DNA of 64,000 nt from Haemophilus influenzae (GTDB lineage Bacteria; Pseudomonadota; Gammaproteobacteria; Enterobacterales; Pasteurellaceae): NCBI RefSeq assembly GCF_001457655.1, contig NZ_LN831035.1, forward strand, positions 1,178,001 through 1,242,000, read 5' to 3'. The notes beneath the pieces were generated by a model, which saw only the letters and a list, made by a program, of their open reading frames with translations, was not told the origin of the DNA and searched no databases. This document shows, one piece after another, positions 20,173 to 30,340 of this stretch; the first letter of the stretch is position 1, and the number at the start of each line of letters is the position of its first letter. The translations under genes were made by a program, and so were the position numbers.

Positions 20173-20937
20173 ATGAAAAAATTAACTAAAATTTCAACCG
20201 CACTTTTAATCGCGGGATTAGGCTTTTCTTTTGCGGCATCCGCTAAAGTGACTGTATTTGCAGCCGCTTCAATGACAGATGCTTTACAACAAGTTGCAAA
20301 AGATTACGCAAAACAAAATCCGAAAAATGAAGTAGTGTTTTCTTTCGCTTCTTCTTCAACTTTAGCAAAACAAGTTGAAGAAGGCGCGCCAGCGGATATT
20401 TTTGTATCTGCAAGCAATAAATGGATGAAATATCTTTCTGAAAAAGATTTAACCGTAAAAGAAACAGAAAAAGTTTTAGTGGGCAATGATTTAGTCTTAA
20501 TCGCACCAGCAAAAAGTGCGGTAAATTCTGTGGATATTGCAAAAGGTGAATGGATCAATGCATTAAAAGATAGCTATTTATCTGTTGGCGATCCTGCACA
20601 CGTACCTGCTGGTCAATACGCAGCAGAAGCATTAACCAAATTAAATTTATGGGATAAAGTGCAAGATCGTTTAGCGCGTGCTAAAGATGTGCGTGGCGCA
20701 TTAGCTTTAGTTGAACGTGCAGAAGCACCTTACGGTATTGTGTACAGCACTGATGCAAAAGTTAGCCAACAAGTTAAAACGGTTGCAGTGTTCCCTGCAG
20801 ATAGCCATAAACCAGTTGTTTATCCCGTTTCTATTGTAAAAGGTCATGATAATGCGGATTCTCGCGATTTCTTGAAATATTTAGAATCAGATGCTGCGAA
20901 GAAAGTGCTTGTAGGGTATGGTTTCTCTGCAAAATAA
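20173..20937 (+). CDS. modA: Molybdate-binding periplasmic protein ModA
   Basis: The product is a 254-residue ABC-importer substrate-binding protein. A 24-residue signal peptide ends ASA before KVTVFAAASMTDAL, the typical mature start. The oxyanion-binding residues are in AAASMTDAL, FASSSTLAKQVEEGAPADIFVSAS, and DPAHVPAGQYA, ending with the GIVYSTDA segment. It captures molybdate or tungstate in the periplasm for ModBC. A hairpin terminator and a 50-nt structured stretch separate it from modB, so ModA may be made in excess over the membrane components. Confidence 0.94.
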   Translation: MKKLTKISTALLIAGLGFSFAASAKVTVFAAASMTDALQQVAKDYAKQNPKNEVVFSFASSSTLAKQVEEGAPADIFVSASNKWMKYLSEKDLTVKETEKVLVGNDLVLIAPAKSAVNSVDIAKGEWINALKDSYLSVGDPAHVPAGQYAAEALTKLNLWDKVQDRLARAKDVRGALALVERAEAPYGIVYSTDAKVSQQVKTVAVFPADSHKPVVYPVSIVKGHDNADSRDFLKYLESDAAKKVLVGYGFSAK

Positions 20938-20958
20938 GATAGAATCTTAATAGTCATG

Positions 20959-20984
20959 AAGGGCGGATATTTCTGCCCTTTTGT
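20959..20984 (+). terminator. Hairpin between modA and modB
   Basis: AAGGGC (20959-20964) pairs with GCCCTT (20975-20980), followed by TTGTTATT. It is a modest terminator that would attenuate modA transcripts before modBC. Confidence 0.6.
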
Positions 20985-21001
20985 TATTATAGAGCATCTT
21001 A

Positions 21002-21050
21002 CCTCTCATCAATGTGGGATATTCCCATAAACAAGGGATTTAAAGAGAGG
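21002..21050 (+). other. Structured leader upstream of modB
   Basis: CCTCTC at 21002-21007 can pair with GAGAGG at 21045-21050, enclosing a second stem TGGGA-tat-TCCCA (21015-21027). The pair sits 22 bp before the modB start. It may stabilise the modBC part of the transcript or regulate its translation; no known riboswitch class is recognised. Confidence 0.4.
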
Positions 21051-21071
21051 CTATTTAGATAAGGATTCATT

Positions 21072-21800
21072 TTGCTTACCCAATTTTTTTCATTTTTCAA
21101 TCTGACGCCAATGGAAATCTCAGCAATTAATTTAAGCCTGAGTGTTGCAGTCAGTTCTATGCTTTGGAGTTTGCCGTTAGCCATTTTTGTGGCGTGGCTC
21201 TTAGCGCGCAAAAACTTCTATGGCAAATCTCTGATTACTGGCGTAATTCATTTGCCTTTAGTGTTGCCACCAGTGGTTATCGGTTATCTATTACTTGTAG
21301 CAATGGGGCGCAATGGTTTCATTGGCAAGTATTTATATCAGTGGTTTGGCTTATCTTTTGGTTTTAGTTGGAAAGGTGCGGTGCTTTCCTCTGCCGTGGT
21401 GGCCTTTCCATTGGTTGTTCGCGCGATTCGACTTTCTTTAGAAAATATTGATATTAAATTGGAGCAAGCGGCGCAAACACTCGGTGCTTCCGCTTGGCGT
21501 GTATTTTTTACAATAACCTTGCCGCTTTCTTTACCTGGGGTTTTAGCTGGACTCGTGCTTGGTTTTGCACGATCATTAGGGGAATTTGGCGCGACCATTA
21601 CCTTTGTATCGAACATTGCAGGCGAAACTCAAACGATTCCCCTTGCGATGTATTCTTTTATTCAAACACCCGCAGCAGAAGAACAAACTGCTCGCTTATG
21701 TTTATTTGCTATCATTCTTTCATTGATTTCTTTGTTACTGTCTGAATGGTTGAGCAAGCGAATGCAGAAAAAATTAGGACAAGGAAATGTTGCAAATTAA
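21072..21800 (+). CDS. modB: Molybdate ABC permease ModB
   Basis: The product is an inner-membrane permease with about five or six helices. It carries the ABC permease EAA loop ([44 protein letters not shown]), in which the GASxxxxFxxxxLP pattern contacts ModC, and the conserved [16 protein letters not shown]. The start is TTG 21072 with AAGGA 6 bases upstream, giving 242 residues. An ATG at 21111 would give 229 residues, the length of E. coli ModB, but lacks a good ribosome site. It overlaps modC by 14 bases. Confidence 0.93.
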
Positions 21801-22842
21801 TGTGAAAAAACAGCTCGGGAAACTTGCCTTGCAAGCGAATATACAAGTGCCAGATCAAGGCGTAACCGCCATTTTCGGTTTGTCTGGCTCAGGCAAAACA
21901 TCGCTGATTAATCTAGTCAGTGGATTGATACAACCAGATGAAGGATTCATCCGTTTAAATGACCGCACTTTAGTGGATATGGAAAGCCAAGAATCATTGC
22001 CGACCCACTTGCGTAAAATTGGCTATGTATTCCAAGATGCGCGTTTATTTCCTCACTACACTGTGAAAGGTAATTTGCGCTATGGCATGAAACATGTCTC
22101 GCAAGATGATTTTAACTATATTGTCGATCTTCTCGGTATTACTCATTTATTAAAGCGTTATCCGCTTACGCTTTCTGGCGGAGAGAAACAACGTGTGGCA
22201 ATAGGGCGTGCGCTGCTGACTGATCCTGATATTTTACTGATGGACGAACCACTTTCTGCCCTTGATGTTCCCCGCAAACGCGAGCTAATGCAATATTTGG
22301 AACGTCTTTCTAAAGAAATTAATATCCCGATTTTATATGTTACACATAGCTTGGACGAACTGTTGCGTTTAGCTGATCGGGTCGTATTGATGGAAAACGG
22401 CATTGTGCAAGCCTATGACAGCGTAGAAAAAATTTGGAATAGCCCTATTTTTGCCCCTTGGAAAGGGGAAAACGAACAGAGCAGTGTACTTGCCTTGCCT
22501 GTTCATTTGCATAATCCACCTTATAAAATGACCGCACTTTCGCTAGGCGAACAAGCACTTTGGATTCATCAAGTACCCGCGAATGTAGGCGAGCGAGTGC
22601 TAGTTTGTATTTATAGTTCAGATGTTTCTATCATACTGCAAAAGCCAGAACAAACAAGCATTCGTAATATTTTACGTGGCAAGATTACACAAATTGAGAT
22701 ACAAGATTCTCGAGTGGATCTTGCCGTATTAGTGGAAGGGAATAAGATTTGGGCAAGTATCAGTAAATGGGCGCAAAATGAACTACGTTTTGCTGTTGGG
22801 CAAGATGTCTATGTTCAAATTAAAGCGGTGTCGGTGATGTAG
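21787..22842 (+). CDS. modC: Molybdate ABC ATPase ModC
   Basis: The product is a 351-residue ATP-binding subunit of the molybdate importer. It has Walker [10 protein letters not shown] (about residues 30-38), Q-loop [13 protein letters not shown], signature [16 protein letters not shown], Walker [13 protein letters not shown] and switch histidine YVTHS. The C-terminal Mop domain (about 285-350) starts [22 protein letters not shown] and gives molybdate-dependent trans-inhibition in relatives. Translation overlaps modB. It contains two uptake signals. It is convergent with the next gene, 23 bp away. Confidence 0.95.
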
Positions 22843-22865
22843 TCGCCTTACCGCATTTTTAATTT

Positions 22866-24239
22866 TTAGAACAGGTTGCTGATAAAGATAACTAAGATGA
22901 TCAAGGGTACAACAAATTTCACGTAGTTAAACCAAATTTTGATGAAAGTTGAATATTTTGTTGAAGAAAGTTCTTTTTTGGCTTCATCTTTTAACACGAA
23001 ACCAACGAAAATAGCACAGCCAAGAGCGGTCAGCATAAAGAGAATATTTCCACTGGCGTAATCGTAGAAATCAAAAATGCTTTTGCCGAAAATGGTTACG
23101 TTTTTCCATAGATTATCGCCTAAAATTGCAGGGATATTGCCTAATAGAAAAATGCCACTAAGGGTTAAGACAATGGCTTTGCCACGGCGCATTCTGAGCT
23201 TTTCTTGTAATGCTGTAATGATTACTTCATAAATTGTGATGGAAGTAGTCAGCGCAGCAATTAATAATAAGCCGAAGAAGATAATCGCAAAGAATTTACC
23301 TGCCCATAAGTGAGAAAATACGATAGGTAAACTTTGGAATACTAAAGTTGGCCCTGCGTTTGGTTCAATCCCAAAAGTGAAAAGTGAGGGGAAAATCATA
23401 AAGCCAGCAAGTACAGCAATAATTGTATTGGTGAAACCTGTAATAACTGCAGTATGGATTAAGTTTTCTTCTTTATTTAAGTAACTGGAAAGGGTAATTA
23501 ATACACCAAAACCAAGGCTTAATGCGAAGAAGACTTGCCCTAAAACGAAGATAAATAATTGTGGGGTAATTTTGCTGAAATCAGGTTTTAAATAGAATGT
23601 AATGCCTTCCATTGTGCCCGGTAATGTTACGTTGCGAATTACCATTCCAATTAAGAAGATAAATAGTAATGGCATTAAATATTTTACTGAACGTTCAATT
23701 CCACCAATGATACCTTTTGCCAAGATAATGTAATTCACGATAACAAATAAGAGGGTGTAGAATATAATTTCATAAGGGCTATTGCCGATATGAAGATCGT
23801 AGAAATTTTTGGCAATGTCTTTTGTGATGGGGGTTGAAATGTCTAATGTACCGCTGATTAGGCTAATGATATAAGAAATAACCCAACCACCAAGCACCAT
23901 ATAATACGCCATAATGCCAAATGCGCCGAGTAAGCCCATATAACCTAATATTTTCCAATATTTAGAAATGCCTTTTCCTTTGTCGAGAATTTTATCGCCG
24001 AACGCATCAATGGAATTTACACGTAAACGGCGACCTATCACGTTTTCAACTAAAATCATTGGGATACCGATTACAATCATTGCGATACAGAAAAGTAGAA
24101 CGTAAGCACCGCCACCATTTTCACCCACAAGATAAGGGAAACGCCAAGTTGCACCGAAACCGACCGTTGCGCCTGCGACCGTCATTACATAAGTGAGGCG
24201 GCTCGACCAAGTTTGTCGCTGTTTATTGTTTGTTGTCAT
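22866..24239 (-). CDS. Sodium-dependent transporter of the NSS/SNF family
   Basis: The product is a 457-residue inner-membrane symporter of the neurotransmitter:sodium symporter family, whose bacterial members import amino acids with Na+. The sodium- and substrate-binding TM1 signature is plain: VAGATVGFGATWRFPYLVGENGGGAYVLLF at about residues 17-46. About eleven to twelve helices follow, with LeuT-like unwound TM6 sequence FFALSLGFGVLITLSSYL. The substrate is not predictable; tryptophan, tyrosine or branched-chain amino acids are typical. It appears to be a single-gene unit lying after nth on the same strand, with a 58-bp gap containing an uptake signal. Confidence 0.87.
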   Translation of the reverse strand: MTTNNKQRQTWSSRLTYVMTVAGATVGFGATWRFPYLVGENGGGAYVLLFCIAMIVIGIPMILVENVIGRRLRVNSIDAFGDKILDKGKGISKYWKILGYMGLLGAFGIMAYYMVLGGWVISYIISLISGTLDISTPITKDIAKNFYDLHIGNSPYEIIFYTLLFVIVNYIILAKGIIGGIERSVKYLMPLLFIFLIGMVIRNVTLPGTMEGITFYLKPDFSKITPQLFIFVLGQVFFALSLGFGVLITLSSYLNKEENLIHTAVITGFTNTIIAVLAGFMIFPSLFTFGIEPNAGPTLVFQSLPIVFSHLWAGKFFAIIFFGLLLIAALTTSITIYEVIITALQEKLRMRRGKAIVLTLSGIFLLGNIPAILGDNLWKNVTIFGKSIFDFYDYASGNILFMLTALGCAIFVGFVLKDEAKKELSSTKYSTFIKIWFNYVKFVVPLIILVIFISNLF

Positions 24240-24297
24240 TTTTTATCCTATTTTTAATAAAAAGTGCGGTAAATAATTAGGCTGTTTTACCGCAAAA

Positions 24298-24933
24298 TTA
24301 AAATTCAACTTTTTCTTTATATTCACAAAGATCTTCGATAATGCAAGATCCGCAACGTGGTTTACGCGCGATACAAGTGTATCGACCGTGTAAAATTAAC
24401 CAATGATGAACATCCACTTTAAATTCATCAGGCACGACTTTAAGCAGCTTTTCTTCCACTTTTACCACATCTTTACCCGCTGCAAAATTAGTGCGATTGC
24501 ATACACGGAAAATATGGGTATCTACCGCAATAGTTGGATGACCAAATGCCGTATTTAGCACAACATTGGCTGTTTTTCTACCCACACCAGCTAATGCTTC
24601 TAAGGCTTCGCGATTTTCGGGCACTTCACCGTTGTGCTTTTCAATTAAATCACGGCAAGTTTTGATAATATTTTCTGCTTTGCTATTAAAAAGACCGATA
24701 GTTTTAATATAGCTTTTTAAACCATCTAATCCTAAATCTAAAATCGCTTGAGGCGTGTTTGCCACGGGGAATAGTTTTTCTGTTGCTTTATTCACGCCTT
24801 TATCGGTTGCTTGTGCCGATAGAATGACCGCAATTAATAATTCAAAGGGCGAATTATACTGTAATTCTGTGGTCGGGTGGGGGGTTTGCTCTCGTAATCT
24901 TGTGAGTATTTCGATTCTTTTTGTTTTGTTCAT
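24298..24933 (-). CDS. nth: Endonuclease III Nth
   Basis: The product is a 211-residue base-excision-repair DNA glycosylase/AP lyase that removes oxidised pyrimidines. The helix-hairpin-helix LAGVGRKTANVVLNTAF contains the catalytic lysine (RKTA). VDTHIFRVCNR carries the catalytic aspartate. The [4Fe-4S] cluster is bound by C-x6-C-x2-C-x5-C in CIARKPRCGSCIIEDLC near the C-terminus. The length matches E. coli Nth. It is the last gene of the rnf-nth unit, as in enterobacteria, but here 121 bp with a hairpin repeat separate it from rnfE. Confidence 0.95.
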   Translation of the reverse strand: MNKTKRIEILTRLREQTPHPTTELQYNSPFELLIAVILSAQATDKGVNKATEKLFPVANTPQAILDLGLDGLKSYIKTIGLFNSKAENIIKTCRDLIEKHNGEVPENREALEALAGVGRKTANVVLNTAFGHPTIAVDTHIFRVCNRTNFAAGKDVVKVEEKLLKVVPDEFKVDVHHWLILHGRYTCIARKPRCGSCIIEDLCEYKEKVEF

Positions 24934-24990
24934 ATTTTTGTAGAAATTAGCCTATTTAATTTATTGGAATTATCTGTTTAGAAGACTGTA

Positions 24991-25039
24991 AGCCCCCTTC
25001 CGTCGCTTCGTGACACCTTCCCCCGCAAGCAGGGGAAGG
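24991..25039. repeat. GC-rich hairpin repeat between rnfE and nth
   Basis: CCTTCCCC (25016-25023) and GGGGAAGG (25032-25039) form an 8-bp stem. It is preceded by CCCCCTTCCGTCGCTTCGTG, which is far more GC-rich than its surroundings. The composition and fold suggest an intergenic repeat of the small palindromic type that entered the rnfE-nth gap. I have no second copy in the window to prove it. Confidence 0.5.
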
Positions 25040-25054
25040 AAAGATTTGGTTGCT

Positions 25055-25762
25055 TTATTTTTTTACATTATCAATTCGATTTTTTATGGCGAGGAGCAAG
25101 CCTAAGCCTATAAATGCGCCTGGTGGCAGAATGAAAAGTAAAAAGCTACTGTCTGTATGGTAAATATGGTGCGTTAAAAATTTTGCTTGTTCGCCGAATA
25201 GATTTTCTATGCCCTCAAAAATAGTGCCTTGTCCAATAATTTCACGTAATGCGCCGAGTATGGTTAGACTAAGTGCCATTCCTAATCCCATTGAAAACCC
25301 ATCCCAGATGGAATGGAGTAAGCTGTTTTTTGAGGCGAATGCTTCTGCGCGACCGATAATAATACAGTTGGTCACAATTAATGGAATAAAAATCCCCAGT
25401 GATTGATAAAGCGTATAAGTGTAAGCATTCATTAAAAGTTGAACCGCTGTTACTGTGGTTGCAATGATCATCACGTAGATTGGAATACGGATTTCCTTAG
25501 GAATATATTGACGGAAAAGGGAAATGACCGTATTTGTGCAAGTGAGTACAAGCATTGTTGCTAAACTCAAACCAAGCGCGTTGGTGGCGGTGCTAGACAC
25601 CGCTAAAAGTGGACAAAGCCCGAGAAGTTGAACAACCGCAGGGTTATTTTTCCAAATTCCTTGAGCAAAAATTTCTTTCCAGATGGATTTTTGTTGATTT
25701 TCAACCGCACTTTCTATTTTTTCTTCTTCAAGTGCGGTATTTTTTTCAGTTAAATCTGTCAT
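25055..25762 (-). CDS. rnfE: Rnf electron transport complex subunit E
   Basis: The product is a 235-residue inner-membrane subunit of the Rnf/Rsx ion-translocating oxidoreductase, homologous to RnfA and NqrD, with six helices. Conserved stretches are [30 protein letters not shown] and [13 protein letters not shown], where the cysteines (GLCP, TNC) belong to the pair that holds a membrane [2Fe-2S] centre with RnfA. The C-terminus extends in a short charged tail. It is last of the rnf genes, 1 bp after rnfG. An N-terminal extension of about 25 charged residues contains two uptake signals, which encode SAV- and TAL-type triplets. Confidence 0.94.
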   Translation of the reverse strand: MTDLTEKNTALEEEKIESAVENQQKSIWKEIFAQGIWKNNPAVVQLLGLCPLLAVSSTATNALGLSLATMLVLTCTNTVISLFRQYIPKEIRIPIYVMIIATTVTAVQLLMNAYTYTLYQSLGIFIPLIVTNCIIIGRAEAFASKNSLLHSIWDGFSMGLGMALSLTILGALREIIGQGTIFEGIENLFGEQAKFLTHHIYHTDSSFLLFILPPGAFIGLGLLLAIKNRIDNVKK

Positions 25763-25763
25763 A

Positions 25764-26387
25764 TTATTTCACTTGTGTTGAAAGCTGTTGTAACAAGGCT
25801 TGATTATTTAGCATGATTAATGCTGAGCGTTTAGTTTGATTAACCACTGCGCGAGGTGTAATGGTTGCACCAGAAAATTGATCAAATTTTCCGCCATCTT
25901 TTTTTACCGACCATTCGCTTAAATTATGTTCATTAATTGATTGATTTGTGAAACCTAAAATCCAGTTAGAAATTCGGCGTTCAATTTTATCGCCTAAGCC
26001 TGGTGTTTCGTGATGTTCGATTACTCGTACGCCTAACACTTCGCCTTTCGGATCTAATCCCACAAGCAAGCGAATATCACCAGAGTAACCATCTGGTGCG
26101 GTGGTTTCATAGGCATAGGCAGAAATATTTCCATCTTTTTTCGCAAAATAAATTTTTTGGATACCCACAAAATTTTTATCTTGAGGAATAACCGCACTTT
26201 CTAGCAAATTATTGTTGAAATAATCTTGTGGGATAACTTGTAGAAGTAATTCTCGCTGTTGTGCTGCGATTACCGCATCAATTTTATCTTTGGTTAGGAA
26301 ATAAATTCCTGCAGAAATTATTGTGCAAAGTAGGGCAATAAAGCCTAACAATATGCCATAACGCGATGTGATTTTTACTGTACCCAT
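25764..26387 (-). CDS. rnfG: Rnf electron transport complex subunit G
   Basis: The product is a 207-residue flavoprotein subunit with one N-terminal membrane helix (about residues 11-32) and a periplasmic FMN-binding domain. FMN is covalently attached to threonine in the [10 protein letters not shown] motif near residue 176. I set the start at ATG 26387 ([11 protein letters not shown]); the open frame extends upstream but only by reading inside rnfD. Its ATG shares one base with the rnfD stop (TAATG). It transfers electrons within the complex between RnfC/RnfB and the membrane centres. Confidence 0.93.
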   Translation of the reverse strand: MGTVKITSRYGILLGFIALLCTIISAGIYFLTKDKIDAVIAAQQRELLLQVIPQDYFNNNLLESAVIPQDKNFVGIQKIYFAKKDGNISAYAYETTAPDGYSGDIRLLVGLDPKGEVLGVRVIEHHETPGLGDKIERRISNWILGFTNQSINEHNLSEWSVKKDGGKFDQFSGATITPRAVVNQTKRSALIMLNNQALLQQLSTQVK

Positions 26388-27463
26388 TATTTTCTTCCTT
26401 TTGTTGGATAACCAGATACGCGCGGACGTGTGTAATGATCGATAAGTGGGACGCAAATATTACTTAATAAAATGGCGAATGCCACGCCGTCTGGATAATT
26501 TCCGTGATAACGAATGAGATAAACAAATAACCCCACTAATGCGCCAAAAATAATTTTTCCGCGTGGTGTAATGGAGGCTGTGACAGGATCTGTTGCAATA
26601 AAAAATGCACCAAACATCATTGCGCCACTAACGAGTTGGCTAATCGCACTTAAATGCGTGAAACCAGTAAAAGCGGTCGCAGTGGCTAAACAGAAAAAGG
26701 TGACAAGCATCGCCACTGGAATTTGCCAGTGAATAATGCGTTTTAAAATAAGGAAAATTCCGCCCGCTAAGAAAGCCACGTTGATTTGCCACCAGCCTTG
26801 AGCAAAATCGGTTCCATTACCCATAAAAATCGGCAGTTTAATTAATTCATAAAAATCACTTAATTGATTGTGACTTTTATAGAAAATTTTTGCGCTATCC
26901 AAAGGCGTTGCTTGGGTGATTCCATCAATGTTATGTGTAAGTTGTGAAAGGGTAAATCCATCCGTGGTTAAGCCTGAAAATATTAATGAAAATGCATCTG
27001 AAAAAGTCGGTGGTTCCTGTAATAAATTAATTGGTGGCATCCAAGTTGTCATTTGTAACGGAAATGAAATTAGAAGAATTACATAGCCAATCATCGCGGG
27101 ATTGAATGGGTTTTGCCCTAAACCCCCATAAACCTGTTTACCTAATAAAACTGCACAGAGTGTTCCAATGATGATGACCCAATAAGGTGCATAAGGTGGA
27201 ATAGCCATTGCCAAAATTAACGCAGTCAGGGCTACGCTGAAATCTGAAAGATAATTGAGCGGTTTTTTACCTCGTAATTTTATTGCAATAAATTCCGCAA
27301 TGATTGCCGTACCAATGGCTAATGCGGATTGAAGCAGCACGCCAAATCCAAAATAATAAATTTGCGTGAAAAAAGCGGGCATCATTGCCAAAATGACCCA
27401 AAGCATAATACGCGCAGTGAGTTTTCCTGAATGAGTATGTGGGGAGCTAACCATTTTAAACAT
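26387..27463 (-). CDS. rnfD: Rnf electron transport complex subunit D
   Basis: The product is a 358-residue inner-membrane subunit with about nine to ten helices, homologous to NqrB. The FMN-attachment motif is [21 protein letters not shown], the threonine in DPVTAS being the expected covalent site. The conserved [23 protein letters not shown] is present. ATG 27463 gives [14 protein letters not shown]; a second ATG three codons in is an alternative. If the rnfC frameshift is corrected, the rnfC stop falls only 4 bp before this start. Confidence 0.93.
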   Translation of the reverse strand: MFKMVSSPHTHSGKLTARIMLWVILAMMPAFFTQIYYFGFGVLLQSALAIGTAIIAEFIAIKLRGKKPLNYLSDFSVALTALILAMAIPPYAPYWVIIIGTLCAVLLGKQVYGGLGQNPFNPAMIGYVILLISFPLQMTTWMPPINLLQEPPTFSDAFSLIFSGLTTDGFTLSQLTHNIDGITQATPLDSAKIFYKSHNQLSDFYELIKLPIFMGNGTDFAQGWWQINVAFLAGGIFLILKRIIHWQIPVAMLVTFFCLATATAFTGFTHLSAISQLVSGAMMFGAFFIATDPVTASITPRGKIIFGALVGLFVYLIRYHGNYPDGVAFAILLSNICVPLIDHYTRPRVSGYPTKGRK

Positions 27464-27467
27464 TATT

Positions 27468-28055
27468 TTATTCCTGATTATTTTCTAATGTTGTTTGTGT
27501 TTTTGCCAGTTTCTTCGCTTTTGCCCGAGCAATGGCGGCGGCTACGGCTGCTTTTTTAGGGTCAAGTGCGGTTGAATTTTCTTGTGTTTTTTCTACCGCA
27601 CTTTTTGTTTTTTCTACTTCATTTTCTGCGGTTTGAGAGTTTGAAATAGCTTCGCTGGTGCTATTTGCTTGTGCAAGTTTTTTGCTTTTGCACGGGCAAT
27701 CGCTGCGGCTACGGCTGCTTTTTTAGGGTCAAGTGCGGTTGAATTTTCTTGTGTTTTTTCTACCGCACTTTTTGTTTTTTCTACTTCATTTTCTGCGGTT
27801 TGAGAGTTTGAAATAGCTTCGCTGGTGCTATTTGCTTGCGCAAGTTTTTTTGCTTTTGCACGGGCAATCGCTGCAGCTACGGCTGCTTTTTTAGGGTCAA
27901 GTGCGGTTGAATTTTCTTGTGTTTTTTCTACCGCACTTTTTGTTTTTTCTACTTCATTTTCTGCGGTTTGAGAGTTTGAAATAGCTTCGCTGGTGCTATT
28001 TGCTTGTGCAAGTTTTTTTGCTTTTGCACGAGCAATCGCTGCAGCAACAACCGCT
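27468..28055 (-). repeat. 168-bp tandem repeat encoding the RnfC C-terminus
   Basis: A 168-bp unit (56 codons) recurs about three and a quarter times at the 3' end of rnfC. The uptake-signal core CTACCGCA appears at 27593, 27760 and 27928, so spacings are 167 and 168. Each unit encodes an alanine/lysine-rich stretch ([16 protein letters not shown]) and an acidic/polar stretch ([17 protein letters not shown]). Each also carries one AAGTGCGGT and one ACCGCACTT in inverted orientation. The 167-bp spacing is due to a T6 instead of T7 tract near 27678. Confidence 0.9.
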
Positions 28056-29758
28056 TTTTTCGCATCGGTTGGTTGAGTTTGTTGTTCTTGGTTTTCGACT
28101 TGAGATGCTGCTTGTTGACGAGCTAAACGGCGTGCCTTACGTTGTGCCATTAAATCTGTGTTATCAGGTAAAACTTCTCCTTTTTCTGAGGTTAGTGTTT
28201 TAATCTGCGTTGATTCTGTTTCATTGGCTTTTTTCGCTTTCAAGCGTTCGAGTGCCGCCTTGACTGGATCTTCCCCTTTAGTTTGTGCTAATTCTTCACG
28301 GCGAGCCTGTGCTGCACGTTGTGAACGTGCTTTACGCTCTTGTTCTTCACGTTCCATCCGTGCTTGTTTTGCTTCAAAGCGAATTTTGGCTTCATCTGAT
28401 TTTTTCTGTTTTTCTTTTATTTGCCAGATTTTAGCTTTTTCTTGGCGGAAATATTGAATTAGAGGAATATGGCTTGGGCATACGTAGGCGCAAATTCCAC
28501 ATTCAATACAATCTTTGAGAGCGTATTCTTCCGATTTTTTGTGATCTTCACTGCGCGCAAACCAATAAAGTTGTTGTGGCATTAAATTTACTGGGCAGGC
28601 ATCAGAACAGCTAGAACAACGAATACAAGCCTGTTCTGCTTCAGGTTCGGCATATTCAAGATAATCTGGCGCAAGTAAACAATTGACAAGTTTTGTCACA
28701 GGCGCATTTAGGTTTGGAAGCTCTAGCCCCATCATTGGCCCACCTGCAAATATAGGAAAATGCTTGTCAAATTGATAGCCCGCATCGCTCAATATTTGGG
28801 AAATGGGTGTGCCAAGACGCACCCAATAATTGCCTTTTTCAGCGATTTTATTTCCAGTAAGGGTGACAACACGCTCAATTAAAGGCTCGTCATTTATAAC
28901 TGCTCTTTTTATTGCGAACATTGTTCCCACATTTTGCATTAATACGCCAATGCTGGATGAACGCTCACCGCTTGGCACTTCTATCCCTGTGAGCAAATAA
29001 ATCAGTTGTTTGGTAGCACCTGAAGGATATTTTGTTGGAATAACCCGAACGCTAATATCATTTGCTCCCTGTAGTGCATTGCGGATTGCCGATATGGCTT
29101 CTGGTTTGTTATCTTCAATGGCAATGACAACTTTTTCAGGGTGCAATATATAACGTAAAATACGAATGCCTTTTATGATTTCATCAGCGCGTTCACGCAT
29201 AAGACGATCATCACAAGTGATATAAGGCTCACATTCTGCACCATTGATAATTAAGAGTTTGACTTTTTGCTCTGCTGACTGAATTTTGGCAGCAGTTGGG
29301 AATACTGCACCGCCTAAACCTGCTATACCTGCTTGATAGATTTTGTGAATAAGTTGTTCTGACGATAGCGTTGAAAAATCATCAATAGGATTACGTTCGA
29401 TCCATTGATCTAAACCATCCGCCTGTAAATGAATTGTGGGTTCATCAAGACCTGAAGGATGCGTGGCAACATAAGGTTTAATCGATTTAATTGTGCCAGA
29501 AGTGGGCGCGTGAACTGGCAACATACGCAAGCCATCGCCTTTTGTTAAGGCTTGTCCTTTTAAGACGTAATCGCCCTCTTTTATTAAAAGATTGCCTGTT
29601 GTTCCTAGGTGCTGTTTGAGTGGAATGTAAAAATCCGTGCCGAGAGGCAGATAGCGTAATGGCTGTGAATTAGATTGAGATTTCATTTCTGGTGGATGAA
29701 TGCCACCTTTGAAATCCCATAATTTACCGGAATTGAAACGAGATAATACGTCCGCCAT
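27614..29758 (-). CDS. rnfC: Rnf electron transport complex subunit C, frameshifted near its end
   Basis: This is the peripheral NADH/ferredoxin-facing subunit of Rnf, readable for 714 residues. The N-terminus has the RnfC barrel (GGIHPPEMK). The FMN/NADH fold has [12 protein letters not shown], and [17 protein letters not shown] follows. Two [4Fe-4S] motifs, [12 protein letters not shown] and [12 protein letters not shown], lie near residues 375-425. A long lysine/alanine coiled-coil tail ends the protein. In the last 168-bp repeat, one base is missing from a homopolymer (A6 instead of A7 on the coding strand, near 27678). The frame therefore changes to [12 protein letters not shown]... and stops at 27614. 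Restoring the base continues the repeat to a stop at 27468, 4 bp from rnfD. All redox domains precede the lesion, so function is probably kept. Confidence 0.9.
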   Translation of the reverse strand: MADVLSRFNSGKLWDFKGGIHPPEMKSQSNSQPLRYLPLGTDFYIPLKQHLGTTGNLLIKEGDYVLKGQALTKGDGLRMLPVHAPTSGTIKSIKPYVATHPSGLDEPTIHLQADGLDQWIERNPIDDFSTLSSEQLIHKIYQAGIAGLGGAVFPTAAKIQSAEQKVKLLIINGAECEPYITCDDRLMRERADEIIKGIRILRYILHPEKVVIAIEDNKPEAISAIRNALQGANDISVRVIPTKYPSGATKQLIYLLTGIEVPSGERSSSIGVLMQNVGTMFAIKRAVINDEPLIERVVTLTGNKIAEKGNYWVRLGTPISQILSDAGYQFDKHFPIFAGGPMMGLELPNLNAPVTKLVNCLLAPDYLEYAEPEAEQACIRCSSCSDACPVNLMPQQLYWFARSEDHKKSEEYALKDCIECGICAYVCPSHIPLIQYFRQEKAKIWQIKEKQKKSDEAKIRFEAKQARMEREEQERKARSQRAAQARREELAQTKGEDPVKAALERLKAKKANETESTQIKTLTSEKGEVLPDNTDLMAQRKARRLARQQAASQVENQEQQTQPTDAKKAVVAAAIARAKAKKLAQANSTSEAISNSQTAENEVEKTKSAVEKTQENSTALDPKKAAVAAAIARAKAKKLAQANSTSEAISNSQTAENEVEKTKSAVEKTQENSTALDPKKAAVAAAIARAKAKNLHKQIAPAKLFQTLKPQKMK

Positions 29759-30340
29759 TTATTCCCCCACAACCAATTTTTTTTCAGAGCCATCGACATT
29801 CATTACTGGAATAACGAGTTTTGCATCAAATTTCCAATCCCAATTATCAATATTTTTTTTCACGGGAATCATTAAAATACAATCTGTCGGGCAGGGCGCA
29901 ACACAAAGCTCGCAACCTGTACAAAGATCGGGAATGATCGTGTGCATTGCTTTATTTGTACCAATAATGGCATCAACGGGACAGGCTTGGATACATTTTG
30001 TGCAGCCAATACACATATTTTCATCAATAAAAGCAACTTTCTCGATAGGTTCTTCTATACCCTCCATTGTTGGTACATCAACCCCTAAAATTTCGGCAAT
30101 TTTTACGATAGTTGTTTGACCACCTGGAATACATTTTGTGATTTCATCGCCATTGCAAATGGCTTCAGCATAAGGCTTACAACCAGGATAACCACATTGC
30201 CCACATTGGCTTTGCGGTAAAATAGCATCAATTTTCTCTACGACAGGATCAGCTTCCACTTTGAGCTTGATTGATGCAAAGCCCAAAATCGCACCGAAAA
30301 TTAAAGCGAGTAGCGTAATTACGATGAATAAAAAGGTCAT
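29759..30340 (-). CDS. rnfB: Rnf electron transport complex subunit B
   Basis: The product is a 193-residue iron-sulfur subunit. An N-terminal helix (about residues 3-25) anchors it. A [4Fe-4S] motif [16 protein letters not shown] lies near 49-64, followed by two bacterial ferredoxin motifs, [16 protein letters not shown] and [16 protein letters not shown], near 113-162. It relays electrons between RnfC and the membrane subunits. The ATG shares its A with the stop of a 27-codon open frame (TAATG). It ends directly before rnfC. Confidence 0.95.
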   Translation of the reverse strand: MTFLFIVITLLALIFGAILGFASIKLKVEADPVVEKIDAILPQSQCGQCGYPGCKPYAEAICNGDEITKCIPGGQTTIVKIAEILGVDVPTMEGIEEPIEKVAFIDENMCIGCTKCIQACPVDAIIGTNKAMHTIIPDLCTGCELCVAPCPTDCILMIPVKKNIDNWDWKFDAKLVIPVMNVDGSEKKLVVGE

